A stretch of DNA of 64,000 bases from Macrotis lagotis. Taxonomy: Eukaryota > Chordata > Mammalia > Peramelemorphia > Peramelidae. Below are positions 41,770 through 51,224 of the stretch, in pieces; the first letter of the stretch is position 1, and each line of letters begins with the position of its first letter. Position numbers and translations under genes: made by a program. Where the stretch lies: positions 10,821,396 through 10,885,395 of the forward strand of contig NC_133658.1 in assembly GCF_037893015.1 (NCBI RefSeq), read 5' to 3'. The notes beneath the pieces are model-generated. The model ran no database searches, was not told where the DNA came from, and worked only from the letters and a program-made list of their open reading frames with translations.

Positions 41770-42731
41770 GGACAAGGAGGAAGGAGAAGGAGAAGGAGAA
41801 GGAGAAGAAAGGAGAAGGAGGAGGAGAAAAAAGGAGAAAGAAGAAAGGAAAAAAAGGAAGAGATTCCCAAAAGCAGGATGAAAAGCCAACAGGGTCCAGA
41901 ATAAGCCCTTTGACATCAACCAATATGAAGTACAAGAAAGTACAAGTACAAGCATAGTGGAGAAGAAAGTTTCAGTTCTAATAGATGCTCCCCAGTTGTC
42001 CTGCCAGCAGGCAGGCAGGGCTCCTTCCTAGCCATGGACAATCTGCATCAGTGGTTGCATGAGAAAATACAGGAGGCCAGTGGTCAGGGCCATACCAAAG
42101 ACCTGTCTCCTGCCACATGGAAAAGAGGCAGCAGAGGAAGACAGAATGGGAGAGGAAGAGGCAGAAATGTAAGGAGCTCAGGGTTAGGGAGAAGGCAGCC
42201 AAGTCTGAAGCTAAGGAGGCTAGACCAGAGGCCCCAAAGAGGGATCCTAGGACATGATTGAACTGGTATTCAACAACCTGGAGGTAAAAGAGGGGCCAGT
42301 TAGCAAGACCCAAGAATAAAGAAGAGGATATGAGGAAAGGGGGACCTGACTCTCCTGAAGAAAGCAGCTGTTGGAGTGTGGGCAGGCCTGCAAGAACAAG
42401 ATCTAGGAGCTGAAGGAACAGGATGAGGAGGAGGCTCAGGAAATGGAGACCAAAATGAAGTGGACAAACTTCTTGTACAGGACCAAGAAAGCCTCAGAAC
42501 ACTAAGAGCTTCTGAAGGCAGGCTTGAAACCCCAGGAGAAGCCATTGGGTCCAGAGGAAGCAGCAGTGAGAAAAGGACATGGTAAACATGGTGAAGGAGA
42601 TGCTGCAAAGACAACAAGCAGCCAACAACCTGTGCAAGAAGAAAATGGCCAACATAGACTGTGGCAAGACCAAGGCTTGCAATATGGGCCACATCCTGCC
42701 TGAGTCCTTAGAGAAGGTTGGGCTCAATTGA
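41770..42731 (+). pseudogene. Decayed coiled-coil protein retrocopy-like segment, family not recognised
   Basis: About 960 bp on the + strand look like an intronless, frame-broken coding sequence. It starts with a Glu/Lys/Gly-rich stretch (GGAGAA repeats, 41775-41855). It then passes through IPKSRMKSQQGP, DNLHQWLHEKIQEASGQ (from 42034), RVREKAAKSEAKEA, ELKEQDEEEAQEMETKMKW with TNFLYRTKKASEH (42407-42503), and DMVNMVKEMLQRQQAANNLC ... HILPESLEKVGLN with a stop at 42729-42731. The fragments fall in different frames with stops between, are highly charged with heptad-like spacing, and suggest a basic-tailed coiled-coil protein. No introns and multiple frameshifts suggest an old processed pseudogene. 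No poly(A) tail or target duplication was found. A long minus-strand frame at 42300-42692 is its shadow. Confidence 0.5.
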
Positions 42732-42794
42732 GGGGTGGGGATCCTCCCACAGCTCCAGGAGACCTGTTCTCCCTAACCACAGTCATGCATTTTC

Positions 42795-42925
42795 TTCCAA
42801 CTCTGGATACCTGCCAATAGTTGCCCAATGCATTGGAAAGAGGACTGCATTTCCTAAGTGTCTGCGATGTCTGAGGCACCATGCTAGGAGCTGGGCATTC
42901 AATGACAAAATCTAAAACCTCCTCA
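42795..42925 (-). mobile_element. L2 LINE 3' end, antisense
   Basis: CCTAAGTGTCTGCGATGTCT, GAGGCACCATGCTAGGAGCT and GGGCATTCAATGACAAAATC match the inverted L2 terminus, close behind the retrocopy. Confidence 0.65.
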
Positions 42926-43226
42926 AGGAGTCCCTTAAGACACAGTTCAAGTCTTGTGTAAAATCTTTGCTTTAATGCTATTTTCCTAGCTTTCTACACA
43001 TGGTGCTTGCTTCTGGTACCTATTTTCCATTCCCTCTTTTCCTTCCCAATAGCCCTCGGGCCATCTCTAGGGCTCCAGAATGGGGCGATACACCTGTCAG
43101 ATACAGAATCTGACATCTGTTTGCAGCAGGGCACAGTACCATGAATGATGAATCGAAGGTTCTCCAGTCTTGTAGGACATTTACATGGTCCACAGCATTG
43201 GAGTAGAAGGTTGCTCATGGATTTCT
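42926..43226. other. No gene; unclassified, weak L2-like start
   Basis: CTCAAGGAGTCCCTTAAGAC then ACAGTTCAAGTCTTGTGTAA may be L2. The rest has no recognised feature. Confidence 0.35.
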
Positions 43227-43374
43227 GGTTTTTTTTTGCAAGGCAATGGGGTTAAGTGACTTGCCCAAGGCCACACAACTAGGTAATTATTAAGTGTCTG
43301 AAGCCAGATTTGAACTCAGGTACTCCTGACTCCAGGGCTGGTGTGCTCTGTCCACTGCACCATCTAGCCTCCCC
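43227..43374 (-). mobile_element. tRNA-derived marsupial SINE
   Basis: Antisense full-length copy. Flanks TTGCTCATGGATTTCT (43211-43226) and TTGCTCATGGGTTTCT (43375-43390), 15 of 16 identical. Confidence 0.95.
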
Positions 43375-43529
43375 TTGCTCATGGGTTTCTTAAGCTTTTT
43401 GGACTCCAGAAAAGTCAATGGAATAGTGTCTTTATCCAAGTTTTGTAAATTTGCATTTATATATTTTTATTGTGATGTGGATAAACATCAGCAAACACAA
43501 ACATTTTTCATATTAAAAATACCAGAAAA

Positions 43530-43679
43530 TTGGGGTGGCTAGGTAGCGCAATGGATAGAGTACTGGCCCTGGAGTCAAGTGTACCTGAGTTCAAATCCAG
43601 ACTCAAACATTTAATAATTACCTAGCTGTGTGGCCTTGGGCAAGTCACTTAACCCCATTGCCTTGCAAAAAAACCCTAA
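43530..43679 (+). mobile_element. tRNA-derived marsupial SINE, sense, intact duplication
   Basis: GGTGGCTAGGTAGCGCAATG, GAGTTCAAATCCAGACTC, TGTGTGGCCTTGGGCAAGTC and CTTGCAAAAAAACCCTAAA. Flanking AAAAATACCAGAAAA identical at 43515-43529 and 43680-43694. Confidence 0.96.
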
Positions 43680-43694
43680 AAAAATACCAGAAAA

Positions 43695-44039
43695 GAACCA
43701 TTTGTGGAACCATAATCCCTGTTATAGAGATGTAGTGCTGAAATCTTAAGACAAATAGTGGTTACATGAGTCAGAATTGATTTAAGAACTGTCAGTATTC
43801 CTTCTGGAGACATGTTGATCATCCATTGGATTGAATAGTCCCATTGGAAAGTCAAAAGGAGAATTTGACTAGGTCCTTCACCTACCTTTCCCTCTCCCAG
43901 TTACTACAGGAGCTGCTGGACCAGCCTTCTCGGATCTTATGTGGGATGGAAATAATTGCATTTGAGGGTTTTAGAATAAGCAATTAAATTTTATAAAAAA
44001 GAAGGAAATCATGTCCTACAATGTCTATATGTTTTAATA
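43695..44039. other. No gene; unclassified sequence
   Basis: No repeat, frame or regulatory signature supported. Confidence 0.35.
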
Positions 44040-44345
44040 ATGCTTGACCTTCCTTTCTGAAGAAGACTATGACGTCAGAGAGGTGATGCCATGACAAACA
44101 TATGAATTGGATTTGAGTGGGGGAAGCTGTGCTAAGTCACCAGTTGCACTTTCTCTTCCAGAGTCATCTGGGTCCAGTGGCCAGATGTGAATCTGGACAA
44201 CTGGAGATGATCCTGGATGTGAGGCAGTCTGGTTAAATGACTTGCCCAAGGTCACACAGCTAATGAAAGTCAAGTGTCTGAGGTCTGATTTGAACTCCTG
44301 TCCTCTTGACTCCAAGGACAATGCTCTATCTACTGCACCACCTAG
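44040..44345 (-). mobile_element. RTE-tailed tRNA-like SINE, antisense
   Basis: Inverted tail (TTGACCTTCCTTTCTGAAGA, GACTATGACGTCAGAGAGGT, GATGCCATGACAAACATATG), linker (CCAGAGTCATCTGGGTCCAG), core (AGGTCACACAGCTAATGAAA) and end CACTGCACCACCTAGCTGC. A MIR-type antisense piece (GAGGAAGAAACTGAGGATCA) follows to about 44500. Confidence 0.9.
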
Positions 44346-44499
44346 CTGCTGTGCTCTATATTTTACTGAGGAAGAAACTGAGGATCAGGGAAGGGAATTG
44401 ACGTTGAAAATCATCTAGTCCAACTATCTTGAGTCCATTTAAGCCAATTATACAGAAAAGTAAGCAGATCCAAAGAGCAGAATGGACCTTAGAGTCCTC

Positions 44500-44689
44500 C
44501 AAAGTCCAATCCTTTCATTTTGCATGTAAATGTGGATGTTTCCCACATACCTCCAACCCCAACTAATTTAAACACAGAAACGACAGCCTGCTGAGTGTAT
44601 TGATTGATTAATGGTGTAAACTAGGTTTGTGTGGGCTCTTTTCATTTTGGGAGAAATGAAGTATTTTGATACTAGTCAAAAGCATATGA
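44500..44689. other. No gene; unclassified sequence
   Basis: Short spacer without recognised features. Confidence 0.3.
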
Positions 44690-44925
44690 TGACAAAGCCC
44701 TAGAATCAGGAAGGCCAAGTTCAAATCTGGTCTCAGACGCTTGATACTTATTAACTGTGTGACCTTGGGCAAGTCACTTAAACCTGGTTGCCTTGATTCC
44801 AGGGCCATTTCCAAGTATTCTGATACATATCTGACACTTAGATCCAAATGAGAGCCAGAGCAGAGGGGGAAAAAATGAAGTTGGCGGCATGTTATGGCAT
44901 CATTATTATTATCATCATCATCATT
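44690..44925 (+). mobile_element. RTE-tailed SINE, sense, shortened tail
   Basis: CCTAGAATCAGGAAGGCCAA, GTGTGACCTTGGGCAAGTCA, GGTTGCCTTGATTCCAGGGC, TGAGAGCCAGAGCAGAGG and GCATGTTATGGCATCATT, ending in (ATT)n/(ATC)n. The tail lacks its final 'GTCTTCTTC...AAGGAC' segment. Confidence 0.75.
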
Positions 44926-45369
44926 GGTGTGGCTTCAAAGAAATAGTTTGAAATTGGGGATGTTGAAATGGTAGATGAAATTGGCCTTGTTGGAGAAGGG
45001 AAGGTTGAAGTTCCCCAATGATCAAGCAGAGTTTGAAATGTTGAAGGACCTGGACTTCTCATTGACATCAGTAAGAGTGTCCCTAGAACCATCATGGTAG
45101 GAACATGAGGGCCACACCTAAGACAGCCTAGACACACTGAGGAAAAGTTACTTCTGTACTTGACAGGGACACCTGACCCTCAGACACAGTATTGAGGTTT
45201 GGAAACCCACTAACCTGGGGCAGGGACCATGAACAGCAGCTCTAGAAACCCTGACTTATAGATAGGCCTTATTCCCCTTTTTCCACGCTGATCCATTGGA
45301 TGAAGGCTTTTCTCTATTCCTTCTCTATGTTCACCAGGAGACATTTATACATAAGTCTGAAAAAGCCAC
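44926..45369. other. No gene; unclassified sequence
   Basis: An 81-codon minus-strand frame (44892-45137) overlaps the (ATC)n and has no domain. Confidence 0.35.
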
Positions 45370-45515
45370 TCCCCTGGGCAAAAATCTTTAATGTTTCTCT
45401 TGTTTGTTGGTGAGAATATAGCCTTACCAATCAGACTTTAATGTCCTTCACCATGCAACTCCCATCTTTCCAGTCTGATTTCACATTCTTTCCCTTCACA
45501 GGCTTTGTCTGCCAG
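45370..45515 (+). mobile_element. L2 LINE fragment, sense
   Basis: GGCAAAAATCTTTAATGTTT, TCCTTCACCATGCAACTCCC and ATCTTTCCAGTCTGATTTCA match L2. Confidence 0.55.
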
Positions 45516-45589
45516 CCAAAGTATACCACCAGCTAGTTGTTTCCTAGTCTCAGCTGACTTTCTTCCTTTTAACTCTGTTATTTCTGCAG

Positions 45590-45955
45590 GAAAGAAAGAC
45601 TCATTGATCTGAAGTGAAAGGAACCAGGAGTCTACTCCATCCAACCTGTCATTATTTAGAGTAATAAAATGAAATTCAGTGAGAAGAAATGAGTTGCTCA
45701 AGGTCAAAGAGGAACTAACCATCAGAGATGGAATTTGAACCCAAGTCCTTTGATTATTGAGTTATTACAAAGAATTTTTCTTTTATTTTAAAAATCCTTT
45801 TGATCCAGATCCTACTAGGTTCATAGAATCACAAAGGACCTTAGAGACTGTCTAATCCAGCCCTTTCTTACAGAGAATAGCATTGAGGCACAGAGAGGTT
45901 ATCCAAGGTCACATAGGTGGGATTAAACCCAGGTCCTTTGACTCCAAATCCAACT
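45590..45955 (-). mobile_element. MIR-type SINEs, antisense
   Basis: Two units: one around 45620-45760 (GTCATTATTTAGAGTAATAA, CTCAAGGTCAAAGAGGAACT, GAATTTGAACCCAAGTCCTT), one around 45820-45955 (CATAGAATCACAAAGGACCT, TAGCATTGAGGCACAGAGAG, GATTAAACCCAGGTCCTTTG). Confidence 0.7.
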
Positions 45956-45956
45956 T

Positions 45957-46215
45957 GATTGTCACTGTTCAGTCTTTTCGGTCATGTCTGACTGTTTGTG
46001 ACCCCATTTGGGGTTTTATTGACAAAGATACTGGAGTAGTTCACCATTTCCTTCTCCAACTCATTTTACAGCTGAAGAAACTGAGGTAAACAAGATCAAA
46101 TGCTTTGCTTGGGGTTACACAGCTAATAAGTGTTCAAGGCTGGATTTGAACTCGGGAAGATAAGTCTTCCTGACTCTGGGCTTGCCATTCTATCTACTGT
46201 GTCACCTAGCTGGCC
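45957..46215 (-). mobile_element. MIR-headed SINE with BovB/RTE-like tail, antisense
   Basis: TCACTGTTCAGTCTTTTCGG, TCATGTCTGACTGTTTGTGA, CCCCATTTGGGGTTTTATTG, GATACTGGAGTAGTTCACCA, CACAGCTAATAAGTGTTCAA and TGTGTCACCTAGCTGGCC: complete. Confidence 0.9.
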
Positions 46216-46219
46216 AAGA

Positions 46220-46860
46220 TCTGTGTACTAGTAGTGGGTACCATCACATTGTATGTATATTAAATCTTCATGAAGCCTTCTTGGACTTCCCCATTCAATG
46301 TGTTCTCTCTATCCTCAATTTTTTTAAAAGTATTATGTCTAGATCTTTCCTGTGCCCTGTTGGTGGTCTGGCTTGTTTTGTACTCATAGATATGAGTACT
46401 TCTCCTTTATCAAGATGAGAACAGGGACCAGCCTGGGATTTATGTGACTTCCTCAGACAAGATTTCTCATCTCCTTTCTCTGTTCCTTTGCACCAGCTGT
46501 TCCCCCCCCCCACACACACACACCTGGAAGGCTTTCCCTCCTCCCCTCTGCCTCTTAGAATCCCAGACTTCCTTTATGACTCAACTCAAACAAAACCTCC
46601 TTAGGTGGCTTCAGTCTCCCCTCACCCCCTAGCCATTTGCTTCTCTGAAGTTCCTTTTTATTCTCTGTATGGCTGATGCACATACTATATATATTTATGT
46701 CTCCTCAAGTAGACGATAAGCTTCTTGAGGGTAGGACCTGTCTTTGTATGCCCCAAAATTACTTAGCTGATACTGGCATACAATACTTGCTTAATTCATA
46801 TTTTTTCACTAATTGATTGATTAAGAATTAAATAAAATATTTTTATTGAATTGAATTGAA
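46220..46860 (+). mobile_element. L2 LINE 3' region, sense
   Basis: CATGAAGCCTTCTTGGACTT, CTTTATGACTCAACTCAAAC, TCTTGAGGGTAGGACCTGTC, TTTGTATGCCCCAAAATTAC, then TATTGAATTGAATTGAAATT. The last is a typical L2 terminal tandem. Includes C10 and (CA)n at 46502-46524. Confidence 0.75.
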
Positions 46861-46889
46861 ATTTATTCTGGGATAATTCAAGGGGGATA

Positions 46890-47180
46890 TGGTTTGCAAA
46901 GATTCAAAGTATCGGAAGACGGGGCATGGCTCACTTAAAACTGAATTAGCTAAAACAATTTCGCCACAATGTCACGAATGCATTAGAAACAAACTCCTTG
47001 TAAAATTACAACCTTCTACTGCAACATTATATGCTGTATTAAGCGTCCCCGTAACGTTGTTTCACCTAGCAGCACGTCATAATCTTGAAGTCAGAAGTCG
47101 GAGTCATGGCTTGTCCACTGAAGCAGTGATTTTAAACAAATTACTTCCTATCTCTGAATTTCGTTTATTTTTGTAATGTG
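46890..47180 (+). other. Unexplained CpG-enriched segment with a 95-codon frame
   Basis: Ten CpGs were counted between 46913 and 47163 (positions 46913, 46920, 46962, 46975, 47044, 47050, 47055, 47074, 47099, 47162), more than in neighbouring kilobases. A frame from 46889 to 47176 reads MVCKDSKYRKTGHGSLKTEL then AKTISPQCHECIRNKLLVKL and onward, with no recognised domain. Part near 47090-47160 resembles a MIR tail (TTTAAACAAATTACTTCCTA). Could be a young insertion from a CpG-rich source or an unrecognised exon. Confidence 0.3.
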
Positions 47181-47269
47181 AAATTAGTGTAATCATATAC
47201 TATCTCAAAAGCTTGTTAAAATATCTTAAAATCCTACATAAAAATTAATTTCTTCATTGTTGTATGTGT

Positions 47270-47640
47270 ATTCAGTCTATCTCTACTCCAAGCCATAGCC
47301 TATAGAATGGTCAAACTGATACTCCTAAAGCCTAGACCTGATCGTGTTACTTCCCTACTTAATATCCATAGCGCCCTTCTTCTGCTTGAATAAACCTCTC
47401 TATTTGGCATTTAAAGCCATTCCCAGGATGGTTCCAATCTTTCTTTCCAGCCTGATGTTTCATTATTCCTCTCCACTCAGGAGAAAACTCCTGTTTCAAC
47501 CTACTGGTTGGCTTGCTATCCCCTGCAAGGGCTAATTCATTTCCTAACTTTTCTAGGTTGCACTCCCCCATGGTGAGAATACTCTCCTTCATCCTGTCTA
47601 CCTGTTGGAACTCAACTCGCAGCTCAAGAATACTTTCCAG
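47270..47640 (+). mobile_element. L2 LINE 3' region, sense
   Basis: ATAGAATGGTCAAACTGATA, CTCCTAAAGCCTAGACCTGA, TAAAGCCATTCCCAGGATGG and TTTCCAGCCTGATGTTTCAT match L2. Confidence 0.75.
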
Positions 47641-47700
47641 TAAAATGACTTTCTGTAATACCCCTAGTTAATTACTGAGTACATAATTTGCATATATTTC

Positions 47701-47861
47701 TTTTTTTCCTTTAAATTTTATTTTATTTAAGGCAATTGGGTAAAGTGACTTGCTCAAGGTCACACAATTAGGAAATGATTAAGTGTCTGAGGTCAGATTT
47801 GTACTCAGTTTCTCCTGATTCCAAGGCTGATGCTCCATCCATTGTATAACCTAGCTGCCCC
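47701..47861 (-). mobile_element. tRNA-derived marsupial SINE, antisense, older
   Basis: TTTAAGGCAATTGGGTAAAG, AGGTCACACAATTAGGAAAT, CAGATTTGTACTCAGTTTCT and GTATAACCTAGCTGCCCC. More diverged than most. Confidence 0.88.
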
Positions 47862-47862
47862 A

Positions 47863-47865
<3 letters not shown>

Positions 47866-47896
<31 letters not shown>

Positions 47897-47897
47897 C
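47866..47897. repeat. (TA)n microsatellite
   Basis: About 14 TA units immediately after the SINE end. Confidence 0.93.
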
Positions 47898-48042
47898 AAA
47901 ATTTATCTTTGAAAGCTCATTTCTTCTCAGTAGAGGTAAGTTTCTTGAGGACGGTGAACATTTTGTGAGAGACAGTGTGGTAAGATGAAGTGAACATTGT
48001 TTTTGGATATAGAGGGTCTGGGTTCAAATCCCACCTTAAAAA

Positions 48043-48069
48043 CTATATATATATATATATATATATATA
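48043..48069. repeat. (TA)n microsatellite
   Basis: About 13 TA units at the boundary between the split MIR and the inserted SINE. Confidence 0.93.
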
Positions 48070-48079
48070 CTTGAATAAG

Positions 48080-48303
48080 TAGGGTGGTTCAGCAGATAAG
48101 GAATCAGGAAGACTTATCATCCTGAGTTCAAATTCAGCCGTGGACTAGTTACTCAAGTTGGAATTGGACAAGTCACAACCTGTTTGCCTCAGTTTGCTTA
48201 TTTGTAAAATTAGGGAGGAAATGGTGAACCACCCTAGGATCTTTGCCAAGCAAAACCTAAATGGAGTCATGACAAGTCAGGCATGACTGAAATGACTGAG
48301 CAA
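48080..48303 (+). mobile_element. MIR-headed SINE with BovB/RTE-like tail, sense
   Basis: GGTTCAGCAGATAAGGAATC, GACAAGTCACAACCTGTTTG, CCTCAGTTTGCTTATTTGTA, GGAAATGGTGAACCACCCTA, AACCTAAATGGAGTCATGAC and AGGCATGACTGAAATGACTG. Confidence 0.88.
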
Positions 48304-48410
48304 ATCACTTAACCCCTTCTCCTGGGCCTCAGTTTTGTCAGGTGTAAAAGGAGTGTTGGTATTACATTCTCCCTGAAATCCCTTCCAGCTGTTTCTATAC
48401 TCCTATACGT

Positions 48411-48850
48411 TTGTATTTGCATTTCTAGCCACTACCACAGGAAGTGGCACAGGGTTGGTACTTAATACATCTTTTCTGATAGGTAGGTTCAAGGTGCAAT
48501 TGATTCCTTTACTCAGAAAACAACTCTCAGGAGTTTTAGCATAGAATCCCATAGGACAATGGATGAATCTACACCAAAGAGGGTGAAGGATAGAGAATGG
48601 CTAGCAACCACCATAGGCATGTGTGGGGGGGAACTCTCACTTTAGGACAAACACAAATCCATCGAAAATGACTTGTAGAAATAGGAAATATGATTCTCAG
48701 CAATCACCATAAAGGCAAAGAAGTTTTCCAGCAAAGAGAATGTTATAGATCATTCCTTGCCTCTGTCTTTGAGGCAAGGGACCACAGGTCTCCCAGAGAT
48801 GTAGAGGAGATCTAGGGGAGGGTGCATCTCACCAAAATGGAGTTTGATGT
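48411..48850. other. No gene; short L2 terminus then unclassified
   Basis: GGAAGTGGCACAGGGTTGGT with ACTTAATACATCTTTTCTG (about 48438-48480) is an L2 end. The rest is unclassified. Confidence 0.4.
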
Positions 48851-48854
48851 GCAG

Positions 48855-49045
48855 CAGAGTTTTACATATATGGTCTCATTTGACTTGTGAGACATAGGCT
48901 ATAATTATTCCCATTTTCTTGCTTAGGAAACTGAGACTGAAAGAGATTATTGTTCTTGTCCAGCATCCCACATCTAGGATATATGAGAGGCAGAATTGGA
49001 ACTCAGATCTTCTTGATTCCAGTTTCAGGACTCTATTCATTCTGC
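48855..49045 (-). mobile_element. MIR SINE, antisense
   Basis: TATATGGTCTCATTTGACTT, GGCTATAATTATTCCCATTT, GAAACTGAGACTGAAAGAGA and CAGAATTGGAACTCAGATCT. Confidence 0.8.
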
Positions 49046-49183
49046 CATCTGGAGGCGGAAGAGATTAACGCTCCTAATGTGTCTGACAAAGTTGGATAGA
49101 AAGAAGCTGAAGTACAGGGTGGAGAATAATTCAGCCAAAGATGCTTCTTGCTACTTTTGTCATTCAGATGTTATGCTCACTGC

Positions 49184-49186
<3 letters not shown>

Positions 49187-49229
<43 letters not shown>

Positions 49230-49240
49230 CGCACACACGC
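49187..49240. repeat. (CA)n microsatellite with CG interruptions
   Basis: About 18 CA units followed by CACACGCACACACGCACACACGC-type variants. Confidence 0.95.
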
Positions 49241-49486
49241 ATACACATTCAGCAAAAAACTGCCTCTACAACCACTTGAGGAATAAAATAAATAAAAAGA
49301 AAAAGAAACAAAGATAAAGCTCCACTGCAAACACATACAGTTAATCAAAACAAATTTCCACATCATCTAGGTCCAAAATATAAATTTCTCATACTTCATT
49401 CTGAGTCCTCTGCCTCTATAACAGGAGGTGAGGAGAATGTTTCATCATTAGTCTTCTGAAATTTTGGATGGGTATTAGGCTCATAA
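49241..49486. other. No gene; unclassified sequence
   Basis: AATAAAATAAATAAAAAGAA at about 49282 is low complexity. Nothing else recognised. Confidence 0.35.
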
Positions 49487-49503
49487 GATCCCTACTTCTT
49501 TTT

Positions 49504-49647
49504 GGTTTTTGCAAGGCAGTGGGATTAAGTGACACTTGCCCAAGGCCACACAGCTAGGTCATTATTAAGTGTCTGAGGCTGGATTTGAACTCAGGTTCTC
49601 CTGACTCCAGGGCTGGTGCTCTATCCATTGCACCACCGAGCCACCTC
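49504..49647 (-). mobile_element. tRNA-derived marsupial SINE
   Basis: Antisense full-length copy. Flanks AGATCCCTACTTCTTTT (49487-49503) and AGATTCCTAATTCTTTT (49648-49664), 15 of 17 identical. Confidence 0.94.
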
Positions 49648-49774
49648 AGATTCCTAATTCTTTTAAAGGAGTTTGCCATTACTATATCACTGTCAATATA
49701 TAAATTGTTCTCCTGGTTCTTCTTCATTATGCATCTGTTCATATAAATCTTATTTCTCCAAATCCACTGTCTGG

Positions 49775-49860
49775 TTTAATAAGTCAGCAAGAATTTTTTA
49801 AGGGTCTAGTATGTTCTAGGAACTGTGTTAGGCTATGGATCAAGAAAGACCTGGTCATGA
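49775..49860 (-). mobile_element. L2 LINE 3' end, antisense
   Basis: TCAGCAAGAATTTTTTAAGG, GTCTAGTATGTTCTAGGAAC and TGTGTTAGGCTATGGATCAA. Confidence 0.65.
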
Positions 49861-49959
49861 TTACTCACCCATTCCAAATACCTAGGGTATTGATAGACAA
49901 TTTTTCGGGTGACTTAGAATGACTAAGTGGGCAAACTCCTCACAGGTGAAACTGAACAC

Positions 49960-50415
49960 AACACCGACCCCTTCCATCAAATATTTGAGGAGTTGTGTGG
50001 AAGAGAAATGAAACCTGTTTTGCTTGGTCTCAGAGGGTCAAATTAAGAAAAGCAGGTAGGGGGGCAGCTAGATGTAACATTAGATAGAGCACCAGCTCTT
50101 CAGTCAGGAGGACCTGAGTTCAAATCCAGCCTCAGACCGCTGTGTAACCTTGGACAAGTCACTTAACCCCATTGCCTTTCAAAAAAAAGAGAAGAGCAGG
50201 TAGAGATTACAGGGAGGAAGATTTAGACTAAATATAAGGAAGAACCTTCAACAATTTAGGCTGTTAGAAATGAGAAAGGAATGTCTTAGGAGGTAGTGAG
50301 ATCCCTGTCAATGGGAGTACTCAAGTAAAAACTGTTGGTCATCTGTCAAGGTTGGTGCAGAGGAGACTCATGTTTCTGGCAGGACAGATGTCCTCTAAAT
50401 CTCTTTCAATACTAA
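49960..50415 (-). mobile_element. L3/CR1 LINE, antisense, split by a SINE
   Basis: GTTTTGCTTGGTCTCAGAGG before the insertion. After it, GATTTAGACTAAATATAAGG, AAGAACCTTCAACAATTTAG, GGAGGTAGTGAGATCCCTGT and CAATGGGAGTACTCAAGTAA. A clear inverted CR1/L3. Confidence 0.85.
50060..50190 (+). mobile_element. tRNA-derived marsupial SINE with core deletion, sense
   Basis: GGGGCAGCTAGATGTAACAT, GAGTTCAAATCCAGCCTC, then directly AGACCGCTGTGTAACCTTGG, missing the ACTTAATAATTACCTAG segment. Flanks AAAAGCAGGTAG and AAGAGCAGGTAG (50048-50059, 50192-50203; 11 of 12). Confidence 0.92.
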
Positions 50416-50514
50416 GAGGCTGTGACAAATTAAAATGATTTTCCTCCAATTCTATCAGTAAGTGGTTAATCTTTGCATATTGACTTATACTTTCCTCCCT
50501 GAAAATTTCGAGAC

Positions 50515-50815
50515 ATTACAGTAAAACCTCATTAACCTAGAGCTTACTAATTTGGAATTCGTGATCATTTGTTCCTGAGCTAGATTGAAGTTTACTTTGG
50601 TACTTTTGGTGACAAAGGATTGACTAAGCAAATCAATTGTGTACTCAAGATTAGAGGGAAAATATTTCAACAACTCCTTTTTGGAGCATTGAAAATGTAT
50701 TCTTATCGCAATCAAAACCAGTCTTTCTTTAGGCCATCTTTTCATTAAAATAGATCCTTGAAAAACCTTTGCAAGGTTAGATATTTTAAGCCTATCTTGA
50801 GTTGAAGCTTGCATT
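50515..50815. mobile_element. Possible pogo/Tigger-type DNA transposon relic
   Basis: TACAGTAAAACCTCATTAAC at 50517 starts with TA plus CAGT, like many Tigger/pogo termini (TA target). A 109-codon minus-strand frame runs to 50814 but shows no certain transposase motif. The matching right terminus was not located. Confidence 0.3.
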
Positions 50816-51085
50816 CAAAAATGATGGAGTAGTTTTGTTTAAAAAATATGCCATTATTCAGAACCTGCTAAAATAAGTTGTTTCCAGTTAGTGAGACTTG
50901 GTTATACTTTTTTTAAACAGGAAAGTCAAACTCCTTCCAAATGCAAAACCTGAGACCAGGGATGTTAGTCCTAAGATTATCAGTGGAAACTAATACCATT
51001 AGCATTCTCAGCCAGGGGACTCGTGACATGATCTGGAATGATCCTTAGGACTTCATAATTTGCAGGCTTCTTTTATCAGGGGTGG
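50816..51085. other. No gene; unclassified sequence
   Basis: No feature recognised. Confidence 0.35.
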
Positions 51086-51089
51086 TAAT

Positions 51090-51222
51090 AACTCTAAGAC
51101 CAATAGCCAGTATTTATTTAGCACCTTCAGTTTTGGAAAATATTTTCCATTTGTTATCTCACTTGATCTCCATTCCAACTCTAGGGGTAGGGACTATTAT
51201 TACCTCATTTTTACAAATGAAA
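51090..51222 (-). mobile_element. MIR SINE fragment, antisense
   Basis: ATAGCCAGTATTTATTTAGC, TTTTCCATTTGTTATCTCAC, TTGATCTCCATTCCAACTCT and TACCTCATTTTTACAAATGA. Confidence 0.7.
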
Positions 51223-51224
51223 AG

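Larger units (their letters stand above)
47965..48410 (+). mobile_element. MIR SINE, sense, split by another SINE and (TA)n
   Basis: Left part GAGAGACAGTGTGGTAAGAT and GAGGGTCTGGGTTCAAATCC. Right part from about 48304, AAATCACTTAACCCCTTCTC, CTGGGCCTCAGTTTTGTCAG and CCCTGAAATCCCTTCCAGCT. Confidence 0.75.

Noticed and set aside
41658..41955. Leu/Ser-rich minus-strand frames resembling membrane proteins
   Set aside because: They translate the GGAGAA-rich strand in reverse (CTT/CTC codons); hydrophobicity is an artefact.
42300..42692. 130-codon minus-strand frame
   Set aside because: Antisense shadow of the purine-rich retrocopy-like segment.
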